Assembly (NCBI GenBank): GCA_017849615.1
Contig: JAFIGS010000010.1
Coordinates: forward strand, 1-64,000
Source of the DNA: Pseudolabrys sp.
GTDB taxonomy: Bacteria; Pseudomonadota; Alphaproteobacteria; Rhizobiales; Xanthobacteraceae
Direction: 5' to 3'
Length of the DNA stretch: 64,000 bases
The notes below the pieces were generated by a model. That model was not told the origin of the DNA and ran no database searches. It was given only the letters and a program-made list of their open reading frames with translations. Made by a program: the position numbers and the translations under genes. Within the stretch, counting starts at the first letter, position 1, and every line of letters starts with the position of its first letter. This document shows positions 18,225 through 29,203 of this stretch, piece after piece.

Positions 18225-19007
18225 CTAAACCATTCCCAAAAGGCCGTAAACCTCGCGCGTATAGGCAGCGAATTCAGCGCCGGTCTTGTCCGCGAGGCTA
18301 CGCGGCTCCGGCAGCGACACCGGAATGCGCGCCGCCATGCGCGCCGGCCGCGCGGTCAGCACGACGATCTGGGTGGCGAGGAACACCGCTTCCGAGATGC
18401 TGTGCGTGACGAACAGAATGGTCTTGCCGCTCTCACGCCAGATGCGGTGCAGCTCCACATTCATGCGTTCTCGCGTCAGCGCATCCAGCGCGCCGAACGG
18501 TTCATCCATTAGGATCAGCTTCGGATCGTGAATGAAGGCGCGCGCGATCGAAACGCGCTGCTGCATGCCGCCGGACAATTCGTAAGGCCGGCGATCCTCG
18601 AAGCCGGCGAGGCCGACCATGGCCAGCAGGTCCTTCGCCCGCTCGCGCGATGCCTTCACCGGCAGGCCGAGAATTTCCGCCGGCAGCAGCACGTTTTCCA
18701 GAATGGTGCGCCAGCGCAGCAGCAGCGCCTGCTGAAACACCATGCCGATGTCCCGCGCGGGATCGAACGGTGTTTCGAGATTGCCGAGTCTTACCTCACC
18801 CTCGTCCTGCTGATGCAGCTTGGCGAGGATCTTCAGCAGCGTACTTTTTCCGCAACCGGACGGCCCGACCAGCGCGACAAACTCTCCGGCGGCGACGTCA
18901 AAGGTGACTTCGGAAACAGCGAGGAATTCCTTGCCGTCGACCTGATACGACTTGCGCACCTTGTCGAGGTGGATGAAGGCCTGTGTCTGCGTCACATCAA
19001 GACTCAT
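18225..19007 (-). CDS. NitT/TauT-type ABC transporter ATPase
   Basis: The 260-residue ATPase has Walker A (VGPSGCGKSTLLK), Q-loop (MVFQQALLL), signature (YELSGGMQQRVSIARA), Walker B (LILMDEPFGALDA) and H-loop (LFVTHSISEAVFL), as in SsuB/TauB importers of sulfonates, nitrate or aromatic acids. Its ATG overlaps the stop of the permease gene. It is the last gene of the five-gene operon starting at 23699. The matching binding protein is likely the gene at 28181. Confidence 0.92.
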   Translation of the reverse strand: MSLDVTQTQAFIHLDKVRKSYQVDGKEFLAVSEVTFDVAAGEFVALVGPSGCGKSTLLKILAKLHQQDEGEVRLGNLETPFDPARDIGMVFQQALLLRWRTILENVLLPAEILGLPVKASRERAKDLLAMVGLAGFEDRRPYELSGGMQQRVSIARAFIHDPKLILMDEPFGALDALTRERMNVELHRIWRESGKTILFVTHSISEAVFLATQIVVLTARPARMAARIPVSLPEPRSLADKTGAEFAAYTREVYGLLGMV

Positions 19008-19849
19008 CACGACACCCTCGCATCGGCAGTGAGGAAATAGCGTTCGGCCAAGGCCACGCAACCATAGAGCAGCACGCCGACAAGCGTGATCAACGCAAGG
19101 CCCGCGAACATGCCGGCCGTGTCCATGGTCGATTGCAGGCTCATCATGACGTAGCCGAGGCCGCGCTCCGAACCGATGAATTCGCCGACGATGGCGCCAG
19201 CCACCGCCAGCACCGACGACACGCGCATGCCGGAGAAGATGTAGGGCAAGGCGCTCGGCAACTGGATCTTGATGAAGACCTGCATCCGCGAGGCCTGCAG
19301 CACGCGAACGAGATCGATCAGATCGGGCTCGACCTCGCGCAGGCCGCGGCCGGTATTGATGACCATCGGGAAGAAACAAATGGCAAACGTAATCAGCACA
19401 TTCGGGCCGACGCCATAGCCGAGCCAGACGATGAACAAGGGCGCCATCGCCACCTTCGGGATCATGTTCAATGTCACGAGCAACGGCATCGCGGCGCGGC
19501 TGCTGGTGCGCGACCAGCTGAAGATGACAGCCAGCGCAATGCCGACCGCGCTCGCCAGCAGGAAGCCGCCGAACACTTCGATGGCCGTCACAAACGTGTG
19601 GCGCGGCCACTGATAACGCGCATTGGACAGGGCATCGAGCGCGTCGAATGGCGACGGCAGGATGAAGCGCGGCACGCGCGTCGACGCCACCCACCAGGCC
19701 GCGACCAGCAGCAGATGCGACAGCACCGCCATCCAGTAGGCGGACCACCATGACAGCACGCGGAACGCGAAGGTCTTCGCCCCGCCGGCTTGCGCTACCG
19801 GCAGGCTCACGGCCTGTTCCGCTTCCGTCTGTTGACCGGGACTATCCAT
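19007..19849 (-). CDS. NitT/TauT-type ABC transporter permease
   Basis: This 280-residue inner-membrane protein has about six transmembrane helices and the BPD-transporter EAA-like loop LIDLVRVLQASRMQVFIKIQLPSALP, which contacts the ATPase. It is homologous in layout to SsuC/TauC. It overlaps the ATPase gene by a few bases and follows the epimerase-like gene after 55 bases. Substrate is unknown; the catabolic enzymes in the same operon suggest an organic acid or amide nutrient. Confidence 0.9.
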   Translation of the reverse strand: MDSPGQQTEAEQAVSLPVAQAGGAKTFAFRVLSWWSAYWMAVLSHLLLVAAWWVASTRVPRFILPSPFDALDALSNARYQWPRHTFVTAIEVFGGFLLASAVGIALAVIFSWSRTSSRAAMPLLVTLNMIPKVAMAPLFIVWLGYGVGPNVLITFAICFFPMVINTGRGLREVEPDLIDLVRVLQASRMQVFIKIQLPSALPYIFSGMRVSSVLAVAGAIVGEFIGSERGLGYVMMSLQSTMDTAGMFAGLALITLVGVLLYGCVALAERYFLTADARVS

Positions 19850-19904
19850 ACGTCTTTTCCAAAGCGGACGATTTCAACAAAGGCACTGCCACGGCGTCAC
19901 GCAA

Positions 19905-20933
19905 TTAATACGTACCCGAGCGTACCTCGAAATGCGTCGCTTTGCCGTAGCTGCCCATGTCGCGCGCCAGCCAGTCGGCGGTCCAGTCCACCATCCTGCT
20001 AACGGGAACTTCCGGATAGCCGTACAGGCCTTCCGCCAAATTGGTGTCGGCGATCCAGGCTGTCGGCCGCTCCTCGCCCTGCAAGATCGGTGCCTTGCCG
20101 AAACGTTCGCCGAACGCCAGCGCCAGCGCGCGGATGCTGAGCGTTTCCGGCCCGGTAATGTTGAACGGCCGGGTCGGCACGGCGCCATGGCGCAAGGTGC
20201 GCAGCGACTGGGCGCAGGCATCGCCCTGCCAGATGACATTGACATGGCCCATGGCGAGATCGATCGGCTCGCCGCGCAGCACCTTGGCGCCGATGTCGTG
20301 CAGCACGCCGTAGCGCATGTCGATGGCGTAGCTCAGGCGGATGATGGAGCCCGGCGTGTTATGCTGCAGCGAGAAGTGGCGGAACATGCGCTCGCGGCCG
20401 ACGCAGGACATGGCGTATTCGCCCGGCGGCCCGAGTTCGTCGCTTTCCTTCGAGCCGCCATGCAGCACCGGCGCGAAAGGATAGACGCAGATCGTCGAAT
20501 AGACGACGAAGCGGCTGGTCGAGAAATGATCGGCGACCATGCCGGGCACATAGGCATTCATCGCCCAGGTAAGATCCTCACTGCCTGCCGAACCGAACTT
20601 GCGGCCGGCCATGAAGACGATGTTCTTCACCTTCGGCAATTTGGCAATGTCGGCGGGCTTGAGCAAATCGGCGCTGATGGTCTCGACGCCGTTCGTTTCG
20701 AGATACGACTTCACCTCGTTGTCGCTGAACCGCGCGACGCCGATGACGCGACGGTTCGGCACCGCGCGCTTGGCCATGCGCGCCAGAGTCGGGCCCATCT
20801 TGCCACCGACGCCGACGACCATGATGTCGCCGTCCACCGCTTCGAGGTCGCGGATCAGCGCCTCAGACGGGCGCGACATGAACTCGTCCAGCATCTCTTC
20901 ACTGTCGAAACGGGATGGAATACCGCCGGTCAT
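19905..20933 (-). CDS. NAD(P)-dependent epimerase/dehydratase family protein
   Basis: The 342-residue protein has a Rossmann glycine motif (VVGVGGKMGPTLARMA, about 40-55), a strand/helix pattern typical of extended SDR enzymes, and VVYSTICVYPF. The family's YxxxK catalytic pair is only loosely recognisable (YAMSCVGRE), so the reaction is uncertain. It shares a four-base overlap with the upstream alcohol dehydrogenase gene. The context suggests a redox or epimerisation step in the locus's unknown pathway. Confidence 0.78.
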   Translation of the reverse strand: MTGGIPSRFDSEEMLDEFMSRPSEALIRDLEAVDGDIMVVGVGGKMGPTLARMAKRAVPNRRVIGVARFSDNEVKSYLETNGVETISADLLKPADIAKLPKVKNIVFMAGRKFGSAGSEDLTWAMNAYVPGMVADHFSTSRFVVYSTICVYPFAPVLHGGSKESDELGPPGEYAMSCVGRERMFRHFSLQHNTPGSIIRLSYAIDMRYGVLHDIGAKVLRGEPIDLAMGHVNVIWQGDACAQSLRTLRHGAVPTRPFNITGPETLSIRALALAFGERFGKAPILQGEERPTAWIADTNLAEGLYGYPEVPVSRMVDWTADWLARDMGSYGKATHFEVRSGTY

Positions 20934-22084
20934 GTCATTTCTCCGATCATTTCGCTGTCGAATACGGATTCGAGCAGGCTCATTGCATCTGTCTGTGTCA
21001 GCGGGACCGGATTGGTCCGCGCACTGAAATCATCAATCGCCATCGCTGCCATGCGCGGCAACACGGCGCGCGTGACGCCCATCGCGGACAGTGTCGTCGG
21101 CAGGCCGATGGCACGGGTGAAGCGCGTGAACCACGAAGGCAGGTCGTCATCGGGCTCAAGGCCGAGCGCAACGCGAATGCGCGCATACTTGTCTTTCCCG
21201 GCCGCCGCGTTGAAGGCCAGCACCGGCGGCAGCAAAACTGCATTCAGCGTACCGTGATGCAGAATGGGATCGCGCAAGGTGCCGAGTGCGTGGCTGAGCG
21301 CATGCACAGCGCCGAGACCCTTCTGGAACGCCAGCCCGCCCTGCAGCGACGCCATCATCATGTGCCAGCGCGCCTCGATATCGTTGCCATCCTTGCAGGC
21401 CTTGCGCAGCCAGGTCGCGGCGCGCGCCAGACCGTCAAGCGCGATCGCATCGGCCGGCGGATTGATGCGCGGCGACAGCAAGGTTTCAACGCAATGCGCG
21501 ACGGCATCCATGCCACTTCCCGCGGTCATGCTGGGCGGCAGCCCTGTGGTCAGCAAAGGATCGCAGATCGCCACACGCGGCACCAGATGCGGACTGACCA
21601 CGGCGCGCTTGCGGCCATCATTCATGACGATGACGGTGGCGCGGCCGACTTCGCTGCCGGTGCCTGACGTGGTCGGGATGGCGATGATCGGGGCGACCGA
21701 TGATGTGATCGATTCGCCGCCGCCGACCGCGGCATAGCGCACCAGTTCGCCCGGATGCGTCGCCTTCAGCGCCACGCCTTTGGCAAGATCGATCGGCGAG
21801 CCGCCGCCGAAAGCGACGACGCCATCGCAATCAGCCTCGCGATACTGGCGCACGGCGCCATCGATCGCGGCTTCCGTCGGGTTCGGCGGCGTATCGGCAT
21901 AAAGCCGTTGCGGCGGCAGCGTGCCCATGACGTCGCTCAGACCATCCAAAAATCCCACCTTGACGATGCCCTGATCGGTAACGACCAGCGGCCGCGTGAC
22001 GCCGGTCGCGTCGAGATGATGGCGCAAAGTCTTCAGCGCGCCATTCTCGAAACAGATCGTCGTCAGATAGGAAATGACCGCCAT
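20930..22084 (-). CDS. iron-containing alcohol dehydrogenase
   Basis: This 384-residue group III dehydrogenase has the NAD-binding GGGSPIDLAKG, the PTTSGTGSEVG motif, and metal ligands in GMDAVAHCVE (Asp, His), GAVHALSHALG and HHGTLNAVLLP. Such enzymes reduce aldehydes or maleylacetate, or oxidise short alcohols. It lies seven bases after the FAD oxidoreductase gene and overlaps the next gene, so it is part of the minus-strand operon. The exact substrate cannot be inferred. Confidence 0.88.
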   Translation of the reverse strand: MAVISYLTTICFENGALKTLRHHLDATGVTRPLVVTDQGIVKVGFLDGLSDVMGTLPPQRLYADTPPNPTEAAIDGAVRQYREADCDGVVAFGGGSPIDLAKGVALKATHPGELVRYAAVGGGESITSSVAPIIAIPTTSGTGSEVGRATVIVMNDGRKRAVVSPHLVPRVAICDPLLTTGLPPSMTAGSGMDAVAHCVETLLSPRINPPADAIALDGLARAATWLRKACKDGNDIEARWHMMMASLQGGLAFQKGLGAVHALSHALGTLRDPILHHGTLNAVLLPPVLAFNAAAGKDKYARIRVALGLEPDDDLPSWFTRFTRAIGLPTTLSAMGVTRAVLPRMAAMAIDDFSARTNPVPLTQTDAMSLLESVFDSEMIGEMT

Positions 22085-22091
22085 CAGTTGC

Positions 22092-23699
22092 TCACAACGC
22101 CGCCAGACGATCGGCGATCGGCTTCGGCGCCCAGTCCGCCTTGAGGCCGAGATCGGCCAGGATCACCTGCGCGGCGTTGTAGCCCGGCAGGCCGGTGATG
22201 TTGCCGCCCGGATGGCTGCTGGAACCGCACAGATAAAGGCCCGAGACGTGACCGCGATAGTGACCGGCGCCGCGGAACGGACGGTCGTAACCGATCTGCC
22301 CGTTGGTGAAGGCGCCAATCAGCAGATCGCCCTCGCGCATGTTGGGCAGGCTGCGTTCGACATCGAGCGCCGAGCGCGTGAACGAGCCCATCACCGCGTC
22401 GGCGAGGTTCGGCGCATGCTGCTTCCACAGATCGAGCATGTCGCTGCCATGCTGATCGCGCGCGGCATCCCAGTTGCGGGCATCGCCATTGAGGCGGTAC
22501 GGCAGCTTCTCCCACATGAAGGCGGTGTGCTTGCCGGCTGGTGCCTGCGACGGATCGAAGATAGTCGGCGTCGCGCCCCACATCACCGTCGGCGGAATGG
22601 TGCCGGCTTCGTGATGGCGCACGATCTCGGGATACTGATCGACATGGTCGAGACCCATGATGACCATGAACGCATGATCGAGTTCAGGACGCTTTTCGGC
22701 CAGCTTGTATTTCGGCGCTTCACTGAGATTGAGGTTCAGGCCGAACAAGGGCGCGATGAGATTGTACTGGAATTTCTCGACCTGCTCGCGATAGGCGCGC
22801 GGCAGGTAAGCCTCGTCGATGAGATCGAGGAAAGTCTGATGCGGATTGAGCGACGACGCCACGAAGCTGCGGGCGCGGATGATCTCACCGCTCTGCGTCT
22901 CGACGCCGACGGCGCGACCGTTCTCGATGACGATGCGCTTCGGCTGCGTCAGCACGCGTAGCTTGCCGCCCGCCTCGCGCACCGCGTTTTCCAGTGCTCG
23001 GCCGAGGGCCGCGGTGCCGCCGCGCGTCATCTGCGCCTTGGCCGGGCTCGCCAGCAATGCTGCGATGTGATGACCGAAGCCTTTCACGCGAAGATCGACT
23101 TCGCGCAGACCGTTGAAGAACAGAAGGCCCGCCTGAATGACCGGATTTTCGAATTCTTGATGGACGAATTCGAGCGGCGACAGCGCGCTGACTTCGAGCA
23201 GGCGGCGGCCGGTGGCCGACTTCTGCAACAGGGTGCGGCGCTCGTCGGGATGCAACGGCGGCGACTTTGCTTCGTGCGCGAGAATGTTCTGCACGACCGG
23301 CACGAATTCCTCGTGCCAGCGCGTCAACGTTTCGGCATCGCGCTTTGAGAATTCGGCGAAGGAGGCGACGGTCTTCTTGAAGTCCGTCCACCATTGCAGC
23401 GCGCGGCCATCGCTGGTCAGCAGCGCGACATTGAGCTCGGGCTCGATATAGGACGCGCCGTGGCGCACCAGTTCGAGGTCCTCGTACCAGGGCATTGCCG
23501 TGATGGCACGCTGGAAGAAGGCGTGCGTGTTGTGCAGGAAGCCGGGAAAGCGCGGGTCTTCCATGGTGGCGGCGCCGCCACCAACATGATCGGCGCGGTC
23601 AACAACAATAACATCAAGGCCTGCCCTGGCGAGATAGGCATGAAGGATGAGGCCGTTGTGGCCGCCACCGATGATGATGCCGTCATAGACTTCGCTCAT
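22092..23699 (-). CDS. phytoene-desaturase-like FAD oxidoreductase
   Basis: Starting at the ATG at 23699 the protein has 535 residues. The N-terminal FAD-binding motif IIIGGGHNGLILHAYLARAGLDVIVVD and the C-terminal GLYLCGSSSHPGGNITGLPGYNAA are diagnostic of the NAD(P)/FAD-dependent phytoene dehydrogenase-like (CrtI/Pyr_redox) group. No carotenoid genes are nearby, so it more likely acts in the local catabolic pathway. The frame extends to 23798 without similarity. It heads a five-gene operon whose promoter region holds operator 1. Confidence 0.85.
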   Translation of the reverse strand: MSEVYDGIIIGGGHNGLILHAYLARAGLDVIVVDRADHVGGGAATMEDPRFPGFLHNTHAFFQRAITAMPWYEDLELVRHGASYIEPELNVALLTSDGRALQWWTDFKKTVASFAEFSKRDAETLTRWHEEFVPVVQNILAHEAKSPPLHPDERRTLLQKSATGRRLLEVSALSPLEFVHQEFENPVIQAGLLFFNGLREVDLRVKGFGHHIAALLASPAKAQMTRGGTAALGRALENAVREAGGKLRVLTQPKRIVIENGRAVGVETQSGEIIRARSFVASSLNPHQTFLDLIDEAYLPRAYREQVEKFQYNLIAPLFGLNLNLSEAPKYKLAEKRPELDHAFMVIMGLDHVDQYPEIVRHHEAGTIPPTVMWGATPTIFDPSQAPAGKHTAFMWEKLPYRLNGDARNWDAARDQHGSDMLDLWKQHAPNLADAVMGSFTRSALDVERSLPNMREGDLLIGAFTNGQIGYDRPFRGAGHYRGHVSGLYLCGSSSHPGGNITGLPGYNAAQVILADLGLKADWAPKPIADRLAAL

Positions 23700-23825
23700 C
23701 CCGCCCACCTTCCAACACTCAATTCCGCGATCCGGTCCGGAAAATCGCTTTCGAACCGCCCGGAAATGTGCGCGACCGCTCAACTGCGGCCTGTTCACAA
23801 CGCTAGCTTTGGCTTCGCTATTTTG

Positions 23826-23841
23826 TCAACTATCTAGTTGG
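23826..23841. promoter_or_regulatory. TetR-type operator 1 (divergent promoter, left)
   Basis: TCAACTATCTAGTTGG matches TCAAC-N6-GTTGA with one change, and overlaps GTCAAC-N10-GTTGAC (23825-23846). It lies in the 229-base divergent region, 127 bases before the minus-strand operon start. The same 16-bp pattern occurs at 23899 and 28143, always at promoters of this locus. Confidence 0.65.
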
Positions 23842-23898
23842 TTGACGTAATTACAAACTTCATTTTTCCTTGACAACAACAGGCTCGCGCGCCCAGTG

Positions 23899-23914
23899 TC
23901 AACCAAATAGTTGA
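23899..23914. promoter_or_regulatory. TetR-type operator 2 (divergent promoter, right)
   Basis: TCAACCAAATAGTTGA has perfect TCAAC/GTTGA half-sites six bases apart. It ends fifteen bases before the start codon of the DapA-like gene, where binding would block transcription of that operon, which also encodes the TetR protein. Confidence 0.7.
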
Positions 23915-23928
23915 TACGGGAACACGCC

Positions 23929-24990
23929 ATGCCGCTCACCATTGCCGACCTGCCGGACGACATGCGCGCCCGCATCAGGGACGGCCTTGCCATCCCCGCG
24001 CATCCGCTGGCTCTGACCGCCGACCGCAAACTCGATCAACGGCGGCAGAAGGCGCTGACACGTTATTATGTTGATGCCGGTGTTGGTGGCCTCGCCGTCG
24101 GCGTTCACACCACGCAGTTCGCGATCCGCGACGTCGGCCTCTACAAGCCCGTGCTTGAAATGGCGATGGAAACGGCCACAACATGGGCTCAGCGCCCGGT
24201 GGCGATGATTGCCGGCGTTGTCGGCAAGACCGAACAAGCGGTGAAGGAAGCAGAAACGGCCGCCGGTATCGGCTATCACGCCGCCCTGCTCGGCGTCGCG
24301 GCCCTGCGCGGCGCCAGCGAGGACGAACTGATCGAGCACTGCCGCCGCGTCGCCGCCGTCATTCCGGTGTTTGGCTTCTATCTGCAGAAAGCGGTCGGCG
24401 GCACCCCGCTGTCGGAGAATTTCTGGCGCCGCTTTGCCGAGATCCACAATGTCATCGGCATCAAGATCGCGCCGTTCAACCGCTACAATACGCTCGACGT
24501 CGTGCGCGGTGTCGTCGCCGCCCGCGCCGAGGATCGCGTCACGCTCTACACCGGCAATGACGATCACATCGTGCTGGACCTGTTAACGCCCTTCACCGTG
24601 CGCCGCGGCAGCGAGACCGTCGACATGCGCATCAAGGGCGGCCTGCTCGGCCACTGGAGCGTCTGGACCAAGGCCGCGGTCGAGGTGTTCGAACGCTGCA
24701 AGCGCGCCGCCAATGGCGCACCGGTCAGCGCCGAGATGCTGGCGCTGGATTCGAAAGTCACCGCCTGCAATCAGGCGGTGTTCGATGTCGCCAATGATTT
24801 CCACGGCGTCATCGCCGGCTGCCATGAAATCCTTAGGCGCCAAGGACTGCTTGAGGGTATATGGTGTCTCGACCCCCACGAGGGACTGGGGGCCGGCCAA
24901 GGCGACGCGATTACGCGCATGGCACAAGAATTTCCGGAACTCACGGATGATGCTTTCGTCGCGGCCAACCTATCGCGTTGGCTCGGCTGA
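23929..24990 (+). CDS. dihydrodipicolinate synthase (DapA) family protein
   Basis: This 353-residue protein has the features of a class I aldolase/lyase of the DHDPS/NAL family. GGLAVGVHTTQF is equivalent to the GTTGE region, GFYLQKAV is the Tyr region, and IGIKIAPFNRYNT supplies a Schiff-base lysine in the IKI motif. Family members cleave or condense pyruvate-containing substrates. It is too divergent for a biosynthetic DapA. A start at 23929 is preferred to 23911 since the extra residues fall in the operator. It heads the plus-strand operon. Confidence 0.8.
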   Translation: MPLTIADLPDDMRARIRDGLAIPAHPLALTADRKLDQRRQKALTRYYVDAGVGGLAVGVHTTQFAIRDVGLYKPVLEMAMETATTWAQRPVAMIAGVVGKTEQAVKEAETAAGIGYHAALLGVAALRGASEDELIEHCRRVAAVIPVFGFYLQKAVGGTPLSENFWRRFAEIHNVIGIKIAPFNRYNTLDVVRGVVAARAEDRVTLYTGNDDHIVLDLLTPFTVRRGSETVDMRIKGGLLGHWSVWTKAAVEVFERCKRAANGAPVSAEMLALDSKVTACNQAVFDVANDFHGVIAGCHEILRRQGLLEGIWCLDPHEGLGAGQGDAITRMAQEFPELTDDAFVAANLSRWLG

Positions 24991-25014
24991 AGACGCAGCG
25001 AGACAACAGCCACT

Positions 25015-25743
25015 ATGGCAAAGACAGCGACCAAGGCGACGGCAAAGACAACCGTCAGGAAGACCAAGAAACGCTCGCGCAGCGCGCCGGCGACCGCGGC
25101 GAAAGAGGACAATGCGTCCCGCCGCACTCTGATCGAAGCGGCGAAAAAGGAATTCGCGCGCAACGGTCTGTTCGGCAGCCGTGTCGACGAAATCGCCAAG
25201 GCGGCGAAGATCAACAAGCAGCTGATTTATTATTACTTCGGCGAGAAGGATAATCTCTATCTCGCAGTGCTCGAGGACGTCTACACCGACATCCGCGCCC
25301 ACGAGAACGCGCTCGATCTCGGCTCGCTCGATCCGGTCGCGGCAATGGAAAAACTGGTCGGCTTCACCTTCGATTACGTGATGGACAACCGCGCCTTCGT
25401 TCAGCTTCTCACCAATGAGAACATGATGGAGGCCAAGCACGTCAAGCGTTCGAAGGTGATCAAGTCGACGCATACGCCGATTGTCGATCTGGTCAGCCAG
25501 ACCCTGTCGCGCGGCGAGGCCTCCGGCGTGTTCCGCCCGGGCATCGCCCCGGTACAGCTTTACATTTCGATCGCCGCGCTATGCTTCTTTTACAGCGCCA
25601 ACATCCACACACTCGGCATTCTGTTTGACCGCGACTTCCGCAGCAAGAGCGAGATGGCGGAACGCCGCGCCCATGTCATCGACTTCGTCATGGGCTCGCT
25701 GATCGGCGGCAAGATGTTGGGAAAAATTCACTCGCGGTCCTGA
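25015..25743 (+). CDS. TetR-family transcriptional regulator
   Basis: The 242-residue protein has a Lys/Arg/Thr-rich N-terminal tail of about 30 residues, then a TetR HTH (RRTLIEAAKKEFARNGLFGSR...INKQLIYYYFGEKDNLYLAVLEDVY). A helical ligand-binding domain with MDNRAFVQLLTNENM follows. It is encoded 24 bases after the DapA-like gene, inside the locus whose three promoters share a TCAAC-N6-GTTGA site, so it is the obvious candidate to bind them and to sense the pathway substrate. Confidence 0.9.
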   Translation: MAKTATKATAKTTVRKTKKRSRSAPATAAKEDNASRRTLIEAAKKEFARNGLFGSRVDEIAKAAKINKQLIYYYFGEKDNLYLAVLEDVYTDIRAHENALDLGSLDPVAAMEKLVGFTFDYVMDNRAFVQLLTNENMMEAKHVKRSKVIKSTHTPIVDLVSQTLSRGEASGVFRPGIAPVQLYISIAALCFFYSANIHTLGILFDRDFRSKSEMAERRAHVIDFVMGSLIGGKMLGKIHSRS

Positions 25744-25753
25744 AGCATTTGCT

Positions 25754-26596
25754 ATGCAGATCATCGCGCTCACCGACGCCGACATTGCGGCCTGCATGGC
25801 GCTGTCCACCGAAGCCGGCTGGAATCAGAACGAGGCCGACTGGCGCCGCATCATGGGCAGCGGCGAGGCCCATGGCCTGCGTGACGGGGACCCGCTGATC
25901 GCGTCATCGGCCATCCTGCCCTATGGCACCGCCTTCGGCTGGATCTGCATGATCCTCGTCACCGCCAGCGCCCAGCGCCGTGGCCATGCCATGCGGCTGA
26001 TGAAAGACTGCATCGATCGGCTCGAGCAGCGCGGCTCCGTCGCCGGTCTCGACGCCACGCCGGCTGGACGCTCGGTCTACGTTCAACTTGGCTTCAATGA
26101 CATCTTTCCGATCACGCGCTTCTATGCCGGGCGGCCATCCGCCGATGACAGGCCGTGCGCCGGCCTCACCATCACGCCGCTATCGGCCGCCGACTGGCCG
26201 GACGTGCTGGCGCTCGACGCAACATCGTTCGGCAGCGACCGCGTCGCGCTTCTCAAGGCTTTGCAGGCCGACCGACCCAATCTTGCTTTCGTCGCGCGAC
26301 GTGGTGGCGCGTTCGCCGGCTTTTCGCTCGGACGCAGCGGACGCTTCACCACACATATCGGCCCGGTCGTTGCCGATAAGCAGAACGCCGCCTGCGCTTT
26401 GATCAACGCCGCGCTGCGCACCATCACCGGTCCCGTCAGCATCGACGTGCCGGATCATCAACCCGAACTTGTTGCATGGTTGGAGCGAAACGGATGTAGT
26501 AAACAACGTGGCTTCACGCGCATGTTGCGTGGACGCAAGATCGCCTTCGGCAATCCGCAACTGACCATGGCCATTACCGGCCCGGAATTCGGCTGA
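25754..26596 (+). CDS. GNAT-family N-acetyltransferase
   Basis: The 280-residue protein carries an N-terminal acetyltransferase core (ITALTDADIAACMALSTEAGW...GWICMILVTASAQRRGHAMRLMKDC), where VTASAQRRGHA is the acetyl-CoA binding R/Q-x-x-G-x-A loop. A second GNAT-like C-terminal half (LTITPLSAADWPDVLALDATSFG...) follows, which is the common two-domain form (YitI-like). The substrate is unknown. It starts eleven bases after the TetR gene in the same operon. Confidence 0.85.
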   Translation: MQIIALTDADIAACMALSTEAGWNQNEADWRRIMGSGEAHGLRDGDPLIASSAILPYGTAFGWICMILVTASAQRRGHAMRLMKDCIDRLEQRGSVAGLDATPAGRSVYVQLGFNDIFPITRFYAGRPSADDRPCAGLTITPLSAADWPDVLALDATSFGSDRVALLKALQADRPNLAFVARRGGAFAGFSLGRSGRFTTHIGPVVADKQNAACALINAALRTITGPVSIDVPDHQPELVAWLERNGCSKQRGFTRMLRGRKIAFGNPQLTMAITGPEFG

Positions 26597-26608
26597 AAAG
26601 GCTGCCAT

Positions 26609-27976
<1,368 letters not shown>

Positions 27977-28142
27977 CTTTTCGGTTTTCATTGACGGGTT
28001 TTCTTCACACGAACCAGTGCCCACCTCGCTTGAAAACGCTTTTCGCGCCCTTTCGAGTGCCGCCATTCTGGCGCGCGAGCCTGAAAAATCACCGCCGGAC
28101 GGGCCAAATACCTATTGAGCCGGCCCGGGTCTTGATGCAAAA

Positions 28143-28158
28143 TCAACCAACTAGTTGA
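28143..28158. promoter_or_regulatory. TetR-type operator 3 (binding-protein promoter)
   Basis: TCAACCAACTAGTTGA has the same half-sites and spacing as operator 2, differing at one base. It ends 22 bases before the ABC binding-protein start. This links that separate transcription unit to the TetR-controlled locus. Confidence 0.7.
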
Positions 28159-28180
28159 TCCATAACCGGGGAGCCCGAGA

Positions 28181-29152
28181 ATGATCCGCTTCAAATCCGC
28201 GATTTTGGCCGCCGCCATGCTGCTGCCGGGCGCGACTTATGCCGCCGCTCAGAACGTCGCCATCACGTTGAACTGGACCATCGGCGCCGACCATGCGCCA
28301 ATCTACTGGGCGCAGCAGCGCGGCCTCTATAAGGCCGCCGGCATCGACCTGAACATCGAGATCGGCAAAGGTTCCGCCTATGCGGCGCAGCGCGCCGCGA
28401 TCAACGCCTCGCAGTTCGGCATCGTCGACATGCCCACCGCCATGCAGGCCCGCGCTACCGGTGCCGACATCGTCGCCGCTTTCGTCATCTACGATCAGTC
28501 GCCCTATACGATCTACTGGAAGAAGAGCAGCGGCATCGCCACCATCAAGGATCTGCCGGGCAAGAAGATCGGCACGCCACCGGCCGACGCCGCGCGCCTG
28601 ATGTGGCCGGCGATCGCCAAAACCGCCGGCATCGATGCAAACTCGGTGAGCTGGGTGAACCTCGCGCCGGATGCCAAGTTCGCCGCGCTGCAGTCGGGCA
28701 CGATCGACGTAACGACGAACTTCTATAACCTGCACTTCGCCGCCGAGCGCCTGTTCGGGGCCGACTTGGGTTTCCTCCGCCTGTCGTCGATCGGCTTCAA
28801 CCCCTATGGCAACTCGATCTTCGTCAACGGCGCCTGGGCCGCCGCCAATCCGGACGTGACCAAGAAGTTTATCCAGATCACGCAGAAGGCCTATGCCGAT
28901 TGCGTCAAGACGCCGAAGCCGTGCCTCGAGTCGATCGTCAAGGCCGCGAGCCAGAATCCGGCCGACGTGGAGAAGTCATGGGTTCTGACCGCCGAGCTGA
29001 TGAAGGCGCCGGGCAATGATGTGTTCGGCAGCTTCAAAGACGACCGTGTCGCCAAGGACTACGACCTCGTCACCACGATCTTCCAGACCAAGCCCTATGA
29101 CTACAAGACGATCTTCACCAACAAGTATCTCGACGCTGCGCTGAAGAACTAA
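28181..29152 (+). CDS. NitT/TauT-type ABC substrate-binding protein
   Basis: The 323-residue protein has a signal peptide (FKSAILAAAMLLPGATYAAAQ). The NMT1/THI5-like fold follows: VAITLNWTIGADHAPIYWAQQRGLYKAAGIDL, then IVDMPTAMQARATGADIVAAF and the domain-closing segments. It is periplasmic and would feed the permease/ATPase pair at 18225-19849, which shares its predicted operator. A strong terminator follows at 29170. Confidence 0.9.
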   Translation: MIRFKSAILAAAMLLPGATYAAAQNVAITLNWTIGADHAPIYWAQQRGLYKAAGIDLNIEIGKGSAYAAQRAAINASQFGIVDMPTAMQARATGADIVAAFVIYDQSPYTIYWKKSSGIATIKDLPGKKIGTPPADAARLMWPAIAKTAGIDANSVSWVNLAPDAKFAALQSGTIDVTTNFYNLHFAAERLFGADLGFLRLSSIGFNPYGNSIFVNGAWAAANPDVTKKFIQITQKAYADCVKTPKPCLESIVKAASQNPADVEKSWVLTAELMKAPGNDVFGSFKDDRVAKDYDLVTTIFQTKPYDYKTIFTNKYLDAALKN

Positions 29153-29169
29153 AAGCTTGCCACAAATAG

Positions 29170-29203
29170 AAATGGCGGGTCTTTTACAGACCCGCCATTT
29201 TTT
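29170..29203 (+). terminator. rho-independent terminator after binding protein
   Basis: AAATGGCGGGTC pairs with GACCCGCCATTT across a 7-base loop, a 12-bp perfect stem ending in a T run. It is 18 bases after the stop codon. Confidence 0.9.
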